Below, in pieces: positions 1 to 8,957 of a DNA stretch of 64,000 bases. The notes beneath the pieces are model-generated. The model saw nothing but the letters and a program-made list of their open reading frames with translations, made no database searches and was not told the DNA's origin. Location of the stretch: contig NZ_NMQZ01000001.1 of assembly GCF_002864685.1 (NCBI RefSeq), forward strand, positions 248,001 to 312,000, given 5' to 3'. This DNA is from Alloalcanivorax mobilis. GTDB taxonomy: Bacteria; Pseudomonadota; Gammaproteobacteria; Pseudomonadales; Alcanivoracaceae. Positions within the stretch are counted from its first letter, which is position 1. Each line of letters begins with the position of its first letter. Both the position numbers and the translations under genes were made by a program.

Positions 1-497
1 TGTTCGGTCTCTTCCAGGGCATGCCAGTTCCACAGGGCCTGGTAACCTTCATCGGCGCCGTCGAGAATTTCCGGCAGGCTGAGCAGCCCGTCGGCGAGGA
101 TCGCGGTGAGGTGCTCAAGGGCCACGGTACCGGCCAGTTGGAAAGCGGCGGGGGTGCGTTTCTGGATCTGTTTCAGTAGCGCCGCCACCGACCTTTCCTG
201 GGCGTCAATCGGCACGCCGGCCCGGGCCACGTGCTCGTTATACTCTTCGTGCTCGCGGCCGTGCATGGCTTCCTGACCGATAAAGGCGGCCACCGCTTTT
301 TTCAGATCCGGGTCCTGGACCCGGTCACGGTAGTGGCGCACGCTGTCGATAAAGAAGCGTTCGCCCACCGGGAAAAACAGGCTCAGCGTATTGAGAAACT
401 GGCTCACATTGCGGCCATCGCGGTGCCAGTCGAGGGCCTTGGCGGCGTCCAGATTGAAGTGCAGATTGCGGCGTGTCGGCAGTATATTGATGGCCAT
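1..497 (-). CDS. Metal-dependent hydrolase, COG3687/PF10118 type (3' end cut by window)
   Basis: The start codon lies at 497 and the gene runs off the left edge, so only about 165 N-terminal residues are visible. The translation begins MAINILPTRRNLHF and carries GQEAMHGREHEEYNEH, followed near the edge by HALEETE. These His/Glu clusters are typical of the membrane-associated predicted metal-dependent hydrolases (PF10118) common in gammaproteobacteria. An AGAGG ribosome binding site sits 9 bases before the ATG. The gene is divergent from the one starting at 588, and the roughly 90-base gap must hold both promoters. The family assignment is from recalled motifs, and the substrate is unknown. 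Confidence 0.75.
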   Translation of the reverse strand, partial: MAINILPTRRNLHFNLDAAKALDWHRDGRNVSQFLNTLSLFFPVGERFFIDSVRHYRDRVQDPDLKKAVAAFIGQEAMHGREHEEYNEHVARAGVPIDAQERSVAALLKQIQKRTPAAFQLAGTVALEHLTAILADGLLSLPEILDGADEGYQALWNWHALEETE

Positions 498-587
498 GAT
501 CACGTACCTCTAATGATTGTTACATTACTCAATGATACCTTTGGTCAAACATACGGCAAGTGGTTTTTCTAGAAGGGGTTGGCAGCA

Positions 588-1568
588 GTGACAGACGATA
601 AACACAAAAAGGCAAGTCGTTTACTCGACGCCCTGGTGGCGCACTTCCAGGAGCAGCTGGCGCCGGCGCACCTGGACGCCTGGCTGGAGCAGGAGCTGGA
701 TGCCCTGTTGGCGCAGGCCGCCACGGTGCGTCTGGACGAGGTGGTGAGCGCCGAACAGATCAATACCACGGTGCGTAAATACGCGGTGCAGATGGAGCTG
801 GGCGGTGGCATTCCCGAGCTGGTCGGCGATCTGGTGGAGCGGCTTTACCATCACGGCATTCAGGAGCAGCGCAGCATTGGCGAGGTGGTCGATGAAGCCA
901 CCATCACCGCCCTGCTCGATAAGATTCTGGAAATTCCCCTGTCACGGCGCGGCATCGGCTGGCTGAGCCGTAACCCGGTGCTCCTGGCGCTGCTCGCCGG
1001 CGGCGCCCAGCTGGGTGTGAAAACCTGGCTGCATCAGGGCATTCCCGAGAGCGTGCGCGGTCTGGTCGGCCAGCGCATGCCGGCGCGCTGGCGGGCGAGT
1101 CTGGAGGTGCGTCTCCAGGAGTGGCTGATCGAACGGGTGCGGGCGCTGATGGCCGACCCCTGGTTATACAGTGACGACAATGTGGCGTCGTTGCGCGAAC
1201 TGATTCTGGTGGCCTGGCAGGAATTCTCCGAACGCCCGGTCACCGAGCTGCGTGAACTGTTGAGCAGCGAGGACATCCAGGAACTGTTCGTGATCGGCTA
1301 CGATTTCTGGCGACAGTTTCGCCGCAGTGAGTATTTTGCCACCCTGCTGGACACCGCCATCGGCGCGTTCTTCGAGACCTATGGCCGCACCACGCTGGTG
1401 GAGATGATCGATGAAGTCGGTATTCAGCGTGATGACCTGCTCGACGACGCCCGCCGGTTTGCGCCGCCGGTGGTGGAACTGCTGCGCGAGCGGGGCCTGC
1501 TGGATGCCTGGCTGCGCCGCCACCTGGAGCCGTTCTTCTTCAAGCCCGAAACCTTGGCTCTGTTATAA
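588..1568 (+). CDS. Hypothetical protein of about 326 aa, helical, function unknown
   Basis: I do not recognise a family. The protein is helix-rich with a DDKHKKASRLLDALVAH opening, many Leu/Arg/Glu repeats and a C-terminus ending FFFKPETLALL. There is no signal peptide and no clear transmembrane helix apart from a short hydrophobic patch (NPVLLALLAGGAQLG, about residues 130-145). A TTG at 579 is in frame, but AAGGGG at 573-578 is spaced 9 bases from the GTG at 588, so 588 is the better start. It is divergent from the metal-dependent hydrolase gene and its 3' end abuts a heptamer repeat element. Confidence 0.7.
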   Translation: MTDDKHKKASRLLDALVAHFQEQLAPAHLDAWLEQELDALLAQAATVRLDEVVSAEQINTTVRKYAVQMELGGGIPELVGDLVERLYHHGIQEQRSIGEVVDEATITALLDKILEIPLSRRGIGWLSRNPVLLALLAGGAQLGVKTWLHQGIPESVRGLVGQRMPARWRASLEVRLQEWLIERVRALMADPWLYSDDNVASLRELILVAWQEFSERPVTELRELLSSEDIQELFVIGYDFWRQFRRSEYFATLLDTAIGAFFETYGRTTLVEMIDEVGIQRDDLLDDARRFAPPVVELLRERGLLDAWLRRHLEPFFFKPETLALL

Positions 1569-1577
1569 AGAGCGATG

Positions 1578-1781
1578 CAGGATGAAGGATACAGGCGCGG
1601 GGAGAGGTGTCTGAACAGGCACGCCGTGCCCCGCGCTGAAAGGCCATTCGGCCGGGTAAAAAAAGAAAGAAAATAAGAAAAAGCCGTTGCGCTCGCAACG
1701 CTTAACGCCACACTGATAATCCTGAATCCTGAATCCTGAATCCTGAATCCTGAATCCTGAATCCTGAATCCTGTATCCTTC
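1578..1781. repeat. Heptamer-repeat inverted element, CAGGATN/AATCCTG units
   Basis: The right arm at 1718-1773 is eight perfect tandem copies of AATCCTG followed by one variant TATCCT. The left arm at 1578-1595 is the inverse: CAGGATG, AAGGATA, CAGG. An 11-base match (GAAGGATACAG against CTGTATCCTTC) makes the outer ends pair. The core, about 120 bases, contains a further palindrome at about 1685-1700 (GTTGCG-CTCGCAAC region) and an A-rich stretch. The element fills the space between two convergent genes and touches the stop codon of the downstream gene on the minus strand. It may act as a bidirectional terminator. Confidence 0.8.
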
Positions 1782-4657
1782 TAAGCCGGTCCCGGTCCGG
1801 GGGCGCCGATCAACGGCCTTTGACGACGCAGCAGGTCCAGCAGCAGGTCTTCGGCCACCGGCTTGCTGATCAGGTAGCCTTGAATGCTGTCGCACCCCAT
1901 GTCGCGCAGGATTTCCAGATGCTGGTGGGTCTCCACGCCCTCCGCCACCACGCTCATGTTGAGGCTGTGCGCCATCTCGATGATGGCCTTGGTGATGGCG
2001 GCGTCGTCGGGGCTGTGGTCCAGGTCGGTGATGAAAGAGCGGTCGATCTTGAGCGTGTCCACCGGGAAGCGTTTGAGGTAGTTCAGTGATGAGTAGCCGG
2101 TGCCGAAGTCGTCCAGGGAAAGCCCCACCCCACGGGCCCTGAGCCGCTCCAGCAGGGCGATGTTCTGATCCAGATCCTCCATGATCAGGCTTTCGGTAAG
2201 CTCCAGCTCAAGCAGGCGGGCGGGCAGGTCGGTGAGTTCCAGAATACGGTCGATCACGTCCGCCAGATTGCCCTTGCGGAACTGGTGCGCGGACAGATTC
2301 ACCGACACCCGGATATCGCCCAGACCGTGCTGATACCACTGCCGCGCCTGGCGGCAGGCGCGCTCCAGAACCAGTTCGCCGATCGCCGAGATCAAGCCGG
2401 ACTCCTCGGCCAGGGGAATGAACTCCGACGGCGGCAGCAGGCCCATGGTCGGGTGTTGCCAACGCACCAGCGCCTCCACCGCGGAGATGGTGTTGTCGGC
2501 CAGGTCCATCTTCGGCTGGTAGTGCACCACGAACTCGTTCTTGAAAATCGCCTTGCGCAGGCTGGTTTCCAGCGCCAGTTGTTCCACCGAGGCCATCTGC
2601 ATGCCGGTGCGGTAAAACTGGTAATTGTTGCCACCGCTGCGCTTCGCCTGGTGCACCGCCAGATCGGCCTGATTGATCATGGCCTGCGCCTCGGTGGCGG
2701 TGTTCGGGAACACGCTGATGCCAATGCTGGCGCCCAGCAGAAGCTCGTGACCGTCGATCAGAAACGGCTTTTTCATCACGTTGATGATGCGCTGACAGAC
2801 CGCGCCGATCTGGGTCTCGCTGGCGCAGGATTCCAGCACCAGGGTGAATTCATCGCCGCCCACCCGGGCCAGGTTTTCATCGTTGACGCCGCTTTGGCAG
2901 ATGCGTTCGGCGGCCAGTTTCAGCAAACGGTCACCGATCTCATGGCCAAGGCTTTCGTTGATCGGTTTGAAGCGATCCAGGTCGATCATCAACAGGGCCG
3001 CTTTCTCCCGGTTCACCCGCGCCACCGTTAACGACTTCTGCAGCCGTTCTCGAAACAGCGTGCGGTTGGGCAGCCCGGTCAGGCGGTCGTAGTTGGAGAG
3101 AAACTGCACCCGCTCTTCGGCTTCCTTGCGCGAGGTCAGATCGGAGATCATCCCCACATAGCGAATCACCCGCTGCTTTTCATCGAGCACCGAACTGATC
3201 TGAAGCCACTCCGGGAACATTTGCCCGTTGCGGCGTCGCTCGCTGATTTCCCCTTCCCAGAAGCCGTGCCGGCGCAACGCCCGGGTCACGGTTCGGTAGT
3301 TGTCACGGCTGCGCTCGGCGTGCTCGCTGTCGGTGACCTTGAAGCCCAGCACTTCGGATTCCCGGTAGCCGGTGATCTGCTCGAAGCGGGCGTTCACCGC
3401 CAGGAAGCGGAAATGGTGGTCGAGAATGAAAATGCCCTCCGGCGCGTTCTCGAACACGGTGGCGGCCAGCCGTTGCTGCTCCTGAGCATCGCGGGTGGCG
3501 GTGATGTCCCGGCGCGTGCCGATCATGCGCGTGGCCTGGCCCACCGCGCTCCATTCCACCACGCGGCCCTCGTCTTCGATCCAGCACCAGTGCCCCTTGG
3601 CGTGACGCAACCGGTAAATGGCGTGGTAGCGGTGCGTCTCGCTGCGAAAATGCGACAGCATGGCGCGGCGAATGGCCGGGAAATCATCCGGGTGCACCAG
3701 TTGCTGCAAGTCGCCGAAGAAATTGCGGAAATACTCGCTCTCGTAGCCGAGCAGCCGATCAAAGTTGGTGTGGTAGTTGGTGCCGGTGCTCAGATTCCAG
3801 TCCCACAGGCCGATGTTGCTGGCGTCCAGCGCCAGTTGCAGGCGTTCGCTGGTGGCGCTGAGGTCGCGGTTGGCCTGCTCCAGCGCGTGGGTGCGGTCGC
3901 TGACCATGGATTCGAGCCGGTCGTTGGCCTCCTGCAGCCGCCGCCGCGCTTCCTTGCGCTCGCAGATTTCCTCGGCGAGCTTTTCATTAAGGGCCTCGGC
4001 GTTGGCGCGGGCGCGGTCCAGATAATCAATCAGCGCGGTGTTGCTGGTTTGCAGATCCAGGGCCTGGTGGGTGGTCAGGTTGATGCGCCGCGCCGCCACC
4101 AGCAGAAAGCCGGCGGTGGCCACCAGCATCGCCACCAGGGCCGGTTCGTTGCCGTTGGCCAGCCCCAACTGCACGCACACCGGCGCCAGCAGGCAGAACT
4201 GATACAGCATCACGGTGGGCAAATGGCTGCTGTAGGCGGCCAGCGCAACGATACTCAGGCCAATGCCGATGCAGCTCATGGTCAACTGCGCGTACAGCAT
4301 GCTGCTGCTGAGCATGGAATCCAGCGGGTTGAGCAGCAGGCCGCCGGCGCCCATGGTCACCGCGGTGGCGAGAATCGCCACGGACAACCGCCGGCGCGCT
4401 GGGGCGTCGTCCTGGAAATGATTGCGGCGCAGCATCAGCCAGATCACCCGCAGCAACACCAGCGTCGCCACCAACGCCGCCCAGGGCAGCATCAACGCGC
4501 GCGGTGCCGGAGTTTCCCAATACGACCACAGCACCACCAGCACCGCCATCACCTCAAGGATATTCATCCCTCTCAACCCGGAGTTGAGGTGCTGGCACTG
4601 CGCGCGGATGACCGCTTGCTGCTGCTTATTGGACGGTGTCTGTGATGACGTAGGCAC
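1781..4657 (-). CDS. Membrane PAS-PAS-GGDEF-EAL cyclic-di-GMP signalling protein
   Basis: This 958-residue protein has a hydrophobic N-terminal sensor region (about residues 35-190, roughly six membrane segments), then a coiled coil (about 210-275), two PAS domains (about 275-520), a GGDEF domain with intact ARVGGDEF, and an EAL domain with [34 protein letters not shown] and VAEGVET. The EAL residues expected for phosphodiesterase activity are all present, and the GGDEF loop is canonical, so both activities are possible. The inhibitory RxxD site upstream of GGDEF reads GVND, so the Arg is missing. It probably links a membrane signal to motility or biofilm choice. It is transcribed alone, with a heptamer element at its 3' end. 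Confidence 0.93.
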   Translation of the reverse strand: MPTSSQTPSNKQQQAVIRAQCQHLNSGLRGMNILEVMAVLVVLWSYWETPAPRALMLPWAALVATLVLLRVIWLMLRRNHFQDDAPARRRLSVAILATAVTMGAGGLLLNPLDSMLSSSMLYAQLTMSCIGIGLSIVALAAYSSHLPTVMLYQFCLLAPVCVQLGLANGNEPALVAMLVATAGFLLVAARRINLTTHQALDLQTSNTALIDYLDRARANAEALNEKLAEEICERKEARRRLQEANDRLESMVSDRTHALEQANRDLSATSERLQLALDASNIGLWDWNLSTGTNYHTNFDRLLGYESEYFRNFFGDLQQLVHPDDFPAIRRAMLSHFRSETHRYHAIYRLRHAKGHWCWIEDEGRVVEWSAVGQATRMIGTRRDITATRDAQEQQRLAATVFENAPEGIFILDHHFRFLAVNARFEQITGYRESEVLGFKVTDSEHAERSRDNYRTVTRALRRHGFWEGEISERRRNGQMFPEWLQISSVLDEKQRVIRYVGMISDLTSRKEAEERVQFLSNYDRLTGLPNRTLFRERLQKSLTVARVNREKAALLMIDLDRFKPINESLGHEIGDRLLKLAAERICQSGVNDENLARVGGDEFTLVLESCASETQIGAVCQRIINVMKKPFLIDGHELLLGASIGISVFPNTATEAQAMINQADLAVHQAKRSGGNNYQFYRTGMQMASVEQLALETSLRKAIFKNEFVVHYQPKMDLADNTISAVEALVRWQHPTMGLLPPSEFIPLAEESGLISAIGELVLERACRQARQWYQHGLGDIRVSVNLSAHQFRKGNLADVIDRILELTDLPARLLELELTESLIMEDLDQNIALLERLRARGVGLSLDDFGTGYSSLNYLKRFPVDTLKIDRSFITDLDHSPDDAAITKAIIEMAHSLNMSVVAEGVETHQHLEILRDMGCDSIQGYLISKPVAEDLLLDLLRRQRPLIGAPGPGPA

Positions 4658-4988
4658 GGGTCAGGTTCCAGGCTCGGGAGTCTCGCTGCGCGTGCTCCGA
4701 TCAGTGCGGCCCGGGGCCGTACTCCCCGGTGGTGCTGATGCACACGGACCTGGCGAGAGCGCTCGCTCGACGTCCTGCGTTTTTTGGCAGTTTACCCAGC
4801 CCCACCGGGAAGGGAAACCGAATCCGCCGTGTTGGCGAAAATGACCCCCGCACGGCGGTTTCGCGATGATCGCCACCCGTTGGCTGCGAAAAGCCGCCTG
4901 CGCAAGCCCCGTGCAAACCCTGATCGGTGCGGTTTGCGGGGCGATTGACGTGCCGCCTGGTGGCTGCGTTCTGGTAGACTTAGCCGCC
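4658..4988. other. Intergenic region between divergent GGDEF-EAL and uvrD genes
   Basis: These 331 bases have no convincing gene. They must contain promoters for both flanking genes, but I see no strong -35/-10 pair. An inverted repeat CCGCCGTG (4824-4831) / CACGGCGG (4851-4858) is present. A short GCGAG-AGCG-CTCGC hairpin followed by TGCGTTTTTT lies near 4755-4785. No LexA-type CTGT-N8-ACAG box was seen upstream of uvrD. Confidence 0.5.
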
Positions 4989-7145
4989 ATGGATGATGTG
5001 ACTTCCCTGATCGATGGTTTGAATCCGGCCCAACGCGACGCGGTGGCCGCCGAAGATCGCCATTTACTGGTATTGGCGGGCGCCGGCTCGGGTAAAACCC
5101 GGGTGCTGGTGCACCGTATCGCCTGGCAGATCGCCACCGGCCAGGCTTCCCCGTTCGGTATTCTCGCCGTGACGTTCACCAACAAAGCCGCCGCCGAAAT
5201 GCGTGGCCGCATCGAGCAGTTGCTGGAGATGCCCGCCAGCGGCATGTGGGTGGGCACCTTCCACGGTATCGCCCATCGTCTGCTGCGTGCCCACTGGCAG
5301 GAGGCACGGCTGCCGCAGAGCTTCGAGATCATCGACGCGGACGATCAGCAGCGGCTGGTCAAGCGGGTGATTCGCGAGCTGGGCCTGGATGAGCAGCGCT
5401 GGCCGGCCCGTCAGGCCACCTGGTTTATCAACGGCCAGAAAGACGAAGGCCTGCGCGCCGCGCACATGGACGTGGCCGCCGGCGATTTGTTCCTGGAGAC
5501 CATGCGCAGGATCTACACCGGCTACGAAGAGGCCTGTGAGCGCGGTGGCCTGGTGGATTTCAACGAGATGCTGTTGCGGGTGCTGGAGTTGTTCCGCGAC
5601 AACGATGAGCTGCGCGGCCATTACCAGCGTCGCTTCCGCCACATTCTGGTGGACGAATTCCAGGACACCAACTCGATTCAGTACGCCTGGCTGCGGTTGC
5701 TCGCCAATAACGATAACGCGGTGACCATCGTCGGCGACGACGATCAGTCGATCTACGGCTGGCGCGGCGCCAAGATCGAGAACATCCACAAATTCAGCCG
5801 CGATTTCCCGGACACCCGCACCGTGCGCCTGGAGCAGAACTATCGCTCCTCCGGCACCATTCTCAACGCCGCCAACGCGGTGATCGGCAACAACAGCGAT
5901 CGTCTTGGCAAACAACTGTGGACCGACGGTGGTGACGGTGAACCGATTCGCCTGTACGCCGGTTTCAATGAGGTGGACGAAGCCCGTTTTATCGCCGGTA
6001 AAGTGGACACCCACAGCCAGCAGGGCGGGCTGCGCCGCGACGTGGCGGTGCTGTATCGCTCCAACGCCCAGTCGCGGGTGCTGGAAGAGGCGTTTTTGCA
6101 GGCCGGTATTCCCTATCGCATCTACGGCGGGCAGCGCTTCTTCGAGCGCGCCGAGATCAAGAACGCGCTGGCCTATCTGCGCCTGCTGGGCAACCGGCAC
6201 GCCGACGCCGCCTTCGAACGGGTGGTGAACACCCCCACCCGTGGGATTGGCAATAAAACCCTGGAGACGCTGCGCGATCTGGCGCGCCAGCGTGGCGTGT
6301 CGCTGTGGGAAGCGGCCACCGCCCTGGTCAACGAGCGGCTGGTCACCGCCCGCGCCAGCAATGCCCTGCTGGTGTTCCTGCAATTGATCGACCAGTTACA
6401 GGCGGACACCGGGCCACTGAACCTGGCGGAAACCACCGAACACGTGATCGCCGCCAGCGGCTTGCTGGATTATCACGGTCAGGAAAAAGGCGAGAAGGCC
6501 CAGCAGCGCCTGGACAACCTGCACGAACTGGTCTCCGCCACCCGCCAGTTCGGCGACGAAGAGGGTGAAGAAGACCCGCTGCTTGCCTTTCTTGACCATG
6601 CCGCGCTGGAATCCGGTGAGGGGCAGGCGGACGCCCATGAGGACGCGGTGCAGATGATGACGTTGCATTCCGCCAAGGGCCTGGAGTTTCCGGTGGTGTT
6701 CATCACTGGCTTGGAAGAGGGGTTGTTTCCCCACCAGATGTCCTCCGACGACCCGGCCCGTCTCGCCGAGGAGCGCCGGCTGTGCTACGTAGGCGTGACC
6801 CGCGCCATGCGCGAGCTGTACCTGACCCACGCGGAGAGCCGCCGGCTTTATGGCAACGACACCCTCAATGCGCCAAGCCGTTTTCTGCGTGAAATTCCCG
6901 CCGAGCTGATCGAGGAAGTGCGCACCCGCGCCGCCATCAGCCGGCCGGTGGGCCGGCGCGGCACGGTGCGCCAGGAAGAATCCAACGGGGTGACCCTGGG
7001 GGCGCGGGTGGTGCATCCGAAATTTGGCGAGGGTACTATTTTGCACTTCGAGGGACAGGGGCCCAACGCCCGTCTGCAGATCAATTTTGACGACGCGGGC
7101 ACCAAGTGGCTGGTCAGCCAGTACGCGCGGCTGGAAGTGATTTAG
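4989..7145 (+). CDS. uvrD: DNA helicase II (UvrD), SF1 3'-5' helicase
   Basis: This ATP-dependent 3'-5' helicase of nucleotide excision and methyl-directed mismatch repair is 718 residues, close to the usual 720. Visible motifs in order are GAGSGKT (Walker A), TFTNKAAAEM (Ia), VDEFQDTN (II), GDDDQSIYGWRGA (III), LEQNYRS (IV), TLHSAKGLEF (V) and YVGVTRA (VI). The C-terminal segment beginning GARVVHPKFGEG resembles the Tudor-like RNA-polymerase-binding domain. An in-frame ATG exists at 4866, but the protein from 4989 (MDDVTSLIDGLNPAQRDAV) matches the known UvrD N-terminus, so 4989 is chosen. No strong Shine-Dalgarno is visible before it. Confidence 0.97.
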   Translation: MDDVTSLIDGLNPAQRDAVAAEDRHLLVLAGAGSGKTRVLVHRIAWQIATGQASPFGILAVTFTNKAAAEMRGRIEQLLEMPASGMWVGTFHGIAHRLLRAHWQEARLPQSFEIIDADDQQRLVKRVIRELGLDEQRWPARQATWFINGQKDEGLRAAHMDVAAGDLFLETMRRIYTGYEEACERGGLVDFNEMLLRVLELFRDNDELRGHYQRRFRHILVDEFQDTNSIQYAWLRLLANNDNAVTIVGDDDQSIYGWRGAKIENIHKFSRDFPDTRTVRLEQNYRSSGTILNAANAVIGNNSDRLGKQLWTDGGDGEPIRLYAGFNEVDEARFIAGKVDTHSQQGGLRRDVAVLYRSNAQSRVLEEAFLQAGIPYRIYGGQRFFERAEIKNALAYLRLLGNRHADAAFERVVNTPTRGIGNKTLETLRDLARQRGVSLWEAATALVNERLVTARASNALLVFLQLIDQLQADTGPLNLAETTEHVIAASGLLDYHGQEKGEKAQQRLDNLHELVSATRQFGDEEGEEDPLLAFLDHAALESGEGQADAHEDAVQMMTLHSAKGLEFPVVFITGLEEGLFPHQMSSDDPARLAEERRLCYVGVTRAMRELYLTHAESRRLYGNDTLNAPSRFLREIPAELIEEVRTRAAISRPVGRRGTVRQEESNGVTLGARVVHPKFGEGTILHFEGQGPNARLQINFDDAGTKWLVSQYARLEVI

Positions 7146-7202
7146 AAAAGAAGTCAGACGCTCCGCAGTGGGGCGAAAACAACAAAGAGTGGGAGAGAGT
7201 CA

Positions 7203-8363
7203 ATGGATCGTCGTAAGTTCGTTTCCGCCCTGGGGCTGGGGCTGGGCGCCACCGCGCTGGCCGCCTGTGGCCAGAAAGAAGAGCCGGCCAAACAAGACGC
7301 CGCCAGCACCGCCGCCGCGGGCACCGGCCAGGGTCAGGACGGCGCCAAGACCTACGAGTGGGACATGGTCACCACCTGGCCGCGCAACTACCCGGGCCTG
7401 GGCACCGGCGCCAACCGGTTCGCCGAGCGGGTCGAGAAAATGACCAATGGCCGCATGAAGATCAAGGTGCACGGCGCCGGTGAGCTGGTGCCGGCCATGG
7501 GCGTGTTCGACGCGGTGCGCTCCGGCAGTGCGCAGATGGGCCACGCCGCCTCCTATTACTGGAAAGGCAAGCACCCGGCCACCCAGTTCTTCACCGCCGT
7601 GCCGTTCGGCATGACCGGCCAGGAACTCAACGCCTGGGTCAACTTTGGTGGTGGTCAGGCGCTGTGGGACGAACTGTACGCCCAGTTCAACATGAAACCG
7701 TTCGCCTGCGGCAACAGCGGCAGCCAGATGGCCGGCTGGTTCAACAAGGAAATCAACAGCCTGGAGGACATCAAGGGCCTGAAGATCCGCATGCCCGGCC
7801 TGGCCGGTGAAGTGATCCAGCGGCTCGGCGCGATCCCGGTGCAGATGCCCGGCGGCGAGGTGTTCACTGCCCTGCAGACCGGCGCGCTGGATGCCGCCGA
7901 CTGGGTCAGCCCGTACAACGATCTCGCCTTCGGCCTGTACAAGGTGGTCAAGTATTACTACTACCCCAGCTGGCAGGAACCCGGCGCCATGCTGGAACTG
8001 ACCATCAACAAGGAACAGTGGGACGGCCTGCCCGCGGACCTGCAGTCGATCATCGCCAACGCCGCCGAGGCGGAAAACCAGCGCATCTACGACGAGTTCA
8101 CCGCCCGCAACGCGGATGCCCTCAAGCAGCTGGTGGACGAGCACGGCGTCAAACTGCGGCGCCTGCCCGAAGACGTGTTGATGGCGCTCAAGGAGACCAG
8201 CGACAAGGTGGTCGCCGACCTGGTCGCCAACAACCCGGAAGCCAGCAAGGTGTATGACTCTTACCGCAGCTTCCGCGACAGCATCCTGCCGTCGATCGCG
8301 GTGGCCGAGCAGGCCGCGCTCAACGCACGCTCTCGTGTGCTGGGTCGTGAGGAGGATATTTAA
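7203..8363 (+). CDS. dctP: TRAP transporter periplasmic solute-binding protein (DctP/TakP-like)
   Basis: The 386-residue protein starts MDRRKFVSALGLG and has a twin-arginine-type signal followed by a lipobox (LAAC, Cys22), suggesting Tat export and lipidation. The mature part has TRAP-binding-protein features: WPRNYPGLGTGANRF, ELVPAMGVFDAV, IKGLKIRMPG, GGEVFTALQTGALDAADWVSP. The WPRNYPG and GALDAADW features recall TakP-type 2-oxoacid binders; this is from memory and the ligand is not proven. A GGGAGAG ribosome site lies just before the ATG. Its permease genes dctQ-dctM are nearby but on the opposite strand and convergent, an unusual layout for a TRAP system. Confidence 0.9.
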   Translation: MDRRKFVSALGLGLGATALAACGQKEEPAKQDAASTAAAGTGQGQDGAKTYEWDMVTTWPRNYPGLGTGANRFAERVEKMTNGRMKIKVHGAGELVPAMGVFDAVRSGSAQMGHAASYYWKGKHPATQFFTAVPFGMTGQELNAWVNFGGGQALWDELYAQFNMKPFACGNSGSQMAGWFNKEINSLEDIKGLKIRMPGLAGEVIQRLGAIPVQMPGGEVFTALQTGALDAADWVSPYNDLAFGLYKVVKYYYYPSWQEPGAMLELTINKEQWDGLPADLQSIIANAAEAENQRIYDEFTARNADALKQLVDEHGVKLRRLPEDVLMALKETSDKVVADLVANNPEASKVYDSYRSFRDSILPSIAVAEQAALNARSRVLGREEDI

Positions 8364-8382
8364 GCGCCGCCTGGGGCGGCGC

Positions 8383-8552
8383 ACGCTGGACGCTGGACGC
8401 CTGACGCCTGACGCCTGACGCCGGACGCCGGACGCTAAAGTCAAAACCCGAGACGGAAGGCATTGCGGCTGCGCAAACGCTCTTTGCGTAGCCGCATCGC
8501 TCTGAAACCAGGGGGTTTTAGCGTCCGGCGTCAGGCGTCCGGCGTCTAGCGT
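8383..8552. repeat. Heptamer-repeat inverted element, ACGCYRG units
   Basis: The left arm is eight uninterrupted 7-bp units (ACGCTGG x2, ACGCCTG x3, ACGCCGG x2, ACGCTAA) at 8383-8438. The right arm at 8518-8552 is five inverse units (TTAGCGT, CCGGCGT, CAGGCGT, CCGGCGT, CTAGCGT). The core is itself nested: AAAACCC/GGGTTTT, then GGCTGCGCAAA/TTTGCGTAGCC, so the whole 170 bp can fold on itself. The 5' part of the core (AAAACCC…ACGGAAGGC…TTGCGGCTGCG) recurs at 28362-28396. It lies between convergent dctP and yciA and may terminate both. Confidence 0.85.
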
Positions 8553-8553
8553 T

Positions 8554-8949
8554 CTACCCCCGCACCGCCCGGGTGCGACCATTCTCATCGATGGCCACGA
8601 ACGTAAAGTGGCCTTCGGTGACTTTGGCCAGGCCGCCCAGGTCTTCGCGTATCCACACCTCCACCAGAATCTGCATGGAACTGCGGCCGATGTCCTGCAA
8701 TTGGGTGTAGCAGCTGACCACCGCGCCCACCGGTACCGGGCGCAGGAATGCCATGGAATCGATGGCCACCGTGGCCACCCGCCCCTTGGCCGTGGCGCGG
8801 GCGGTCACCGACCCGGCCAGATCCATCTGTGAAACCAGCCAGCCGCCGAAGATGTCGCCGTTCCAGTTGGCGTTCTGAGGCATGGCGATGGTTTGCAGCG
8901 CCAGGGTGCCTATCGGCTGAGGCATGTCGTCGAGAGAATGATCAGTCAT
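8554..8949 (-). CDS. yciA: Acyl-CoA thioesterase, YciA-like hotdog fold
   Basis: The 131-residue protein hydrolyses acyl-CoA to free acid and CoA. The hallmark is NANWNGDIFGGWLVSQMD, which contains the catalytic Asp and the helix-capping GGW of YciA-type hotdog thioesterases. The rest (VAIDSMAFLRPVPVGAVV, EGHFTFVAIDENGRTR) fits the family. The start is 8 bases after the dctM stop, so it is probably the last gene of the dctQ-dctM-yciA operon. The Shine-Dalgarno is weak, suggesting translational coupling. Confidence 0.92.
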   Translation of the reverse strand: MTDHSLDDMPQPIGTLALQTIAMPQNANWNGDIFGGWLVSQMDLAGSVTARATAKGRVATVAIDSMAFLRPVPVGAVVSCYTQLQDIGRSSMQILVEVWIREDLGGLAKVTEGHFTFVAIDENGRTRAVRG

Positions 8950-8957
8950 GTTGTTAT

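Noticed and set aside
3221-4645. Long plus-strand frame of 474 codons opposite the GGDEF-EAL gene
   Set aside because: It is a shadow frame with His/Gln/Arg-rich, low-complexity translation and lies wholly within a well-supported gene.
4866-4988. Upstream in-frame start for UvrD (759 residues)
   Set aside because: The extra 41 residues have no match to UvrD N-termini and lack a ribosome site; the ATG at 4989 gives the standard sequence.
5064-6383. Minus-strand frame of 439 codons opposite uvrD
   Set aside because: It is a shadow of high-GC coding sequence, with no recognisable domain and no ribosome site.
7200-8588. Minus-strand frame of 462 codons opposite dctP
   Set aside because: Its translation is antisense to a clear TRAP binding protein, and its start lies in heptamer repeats.
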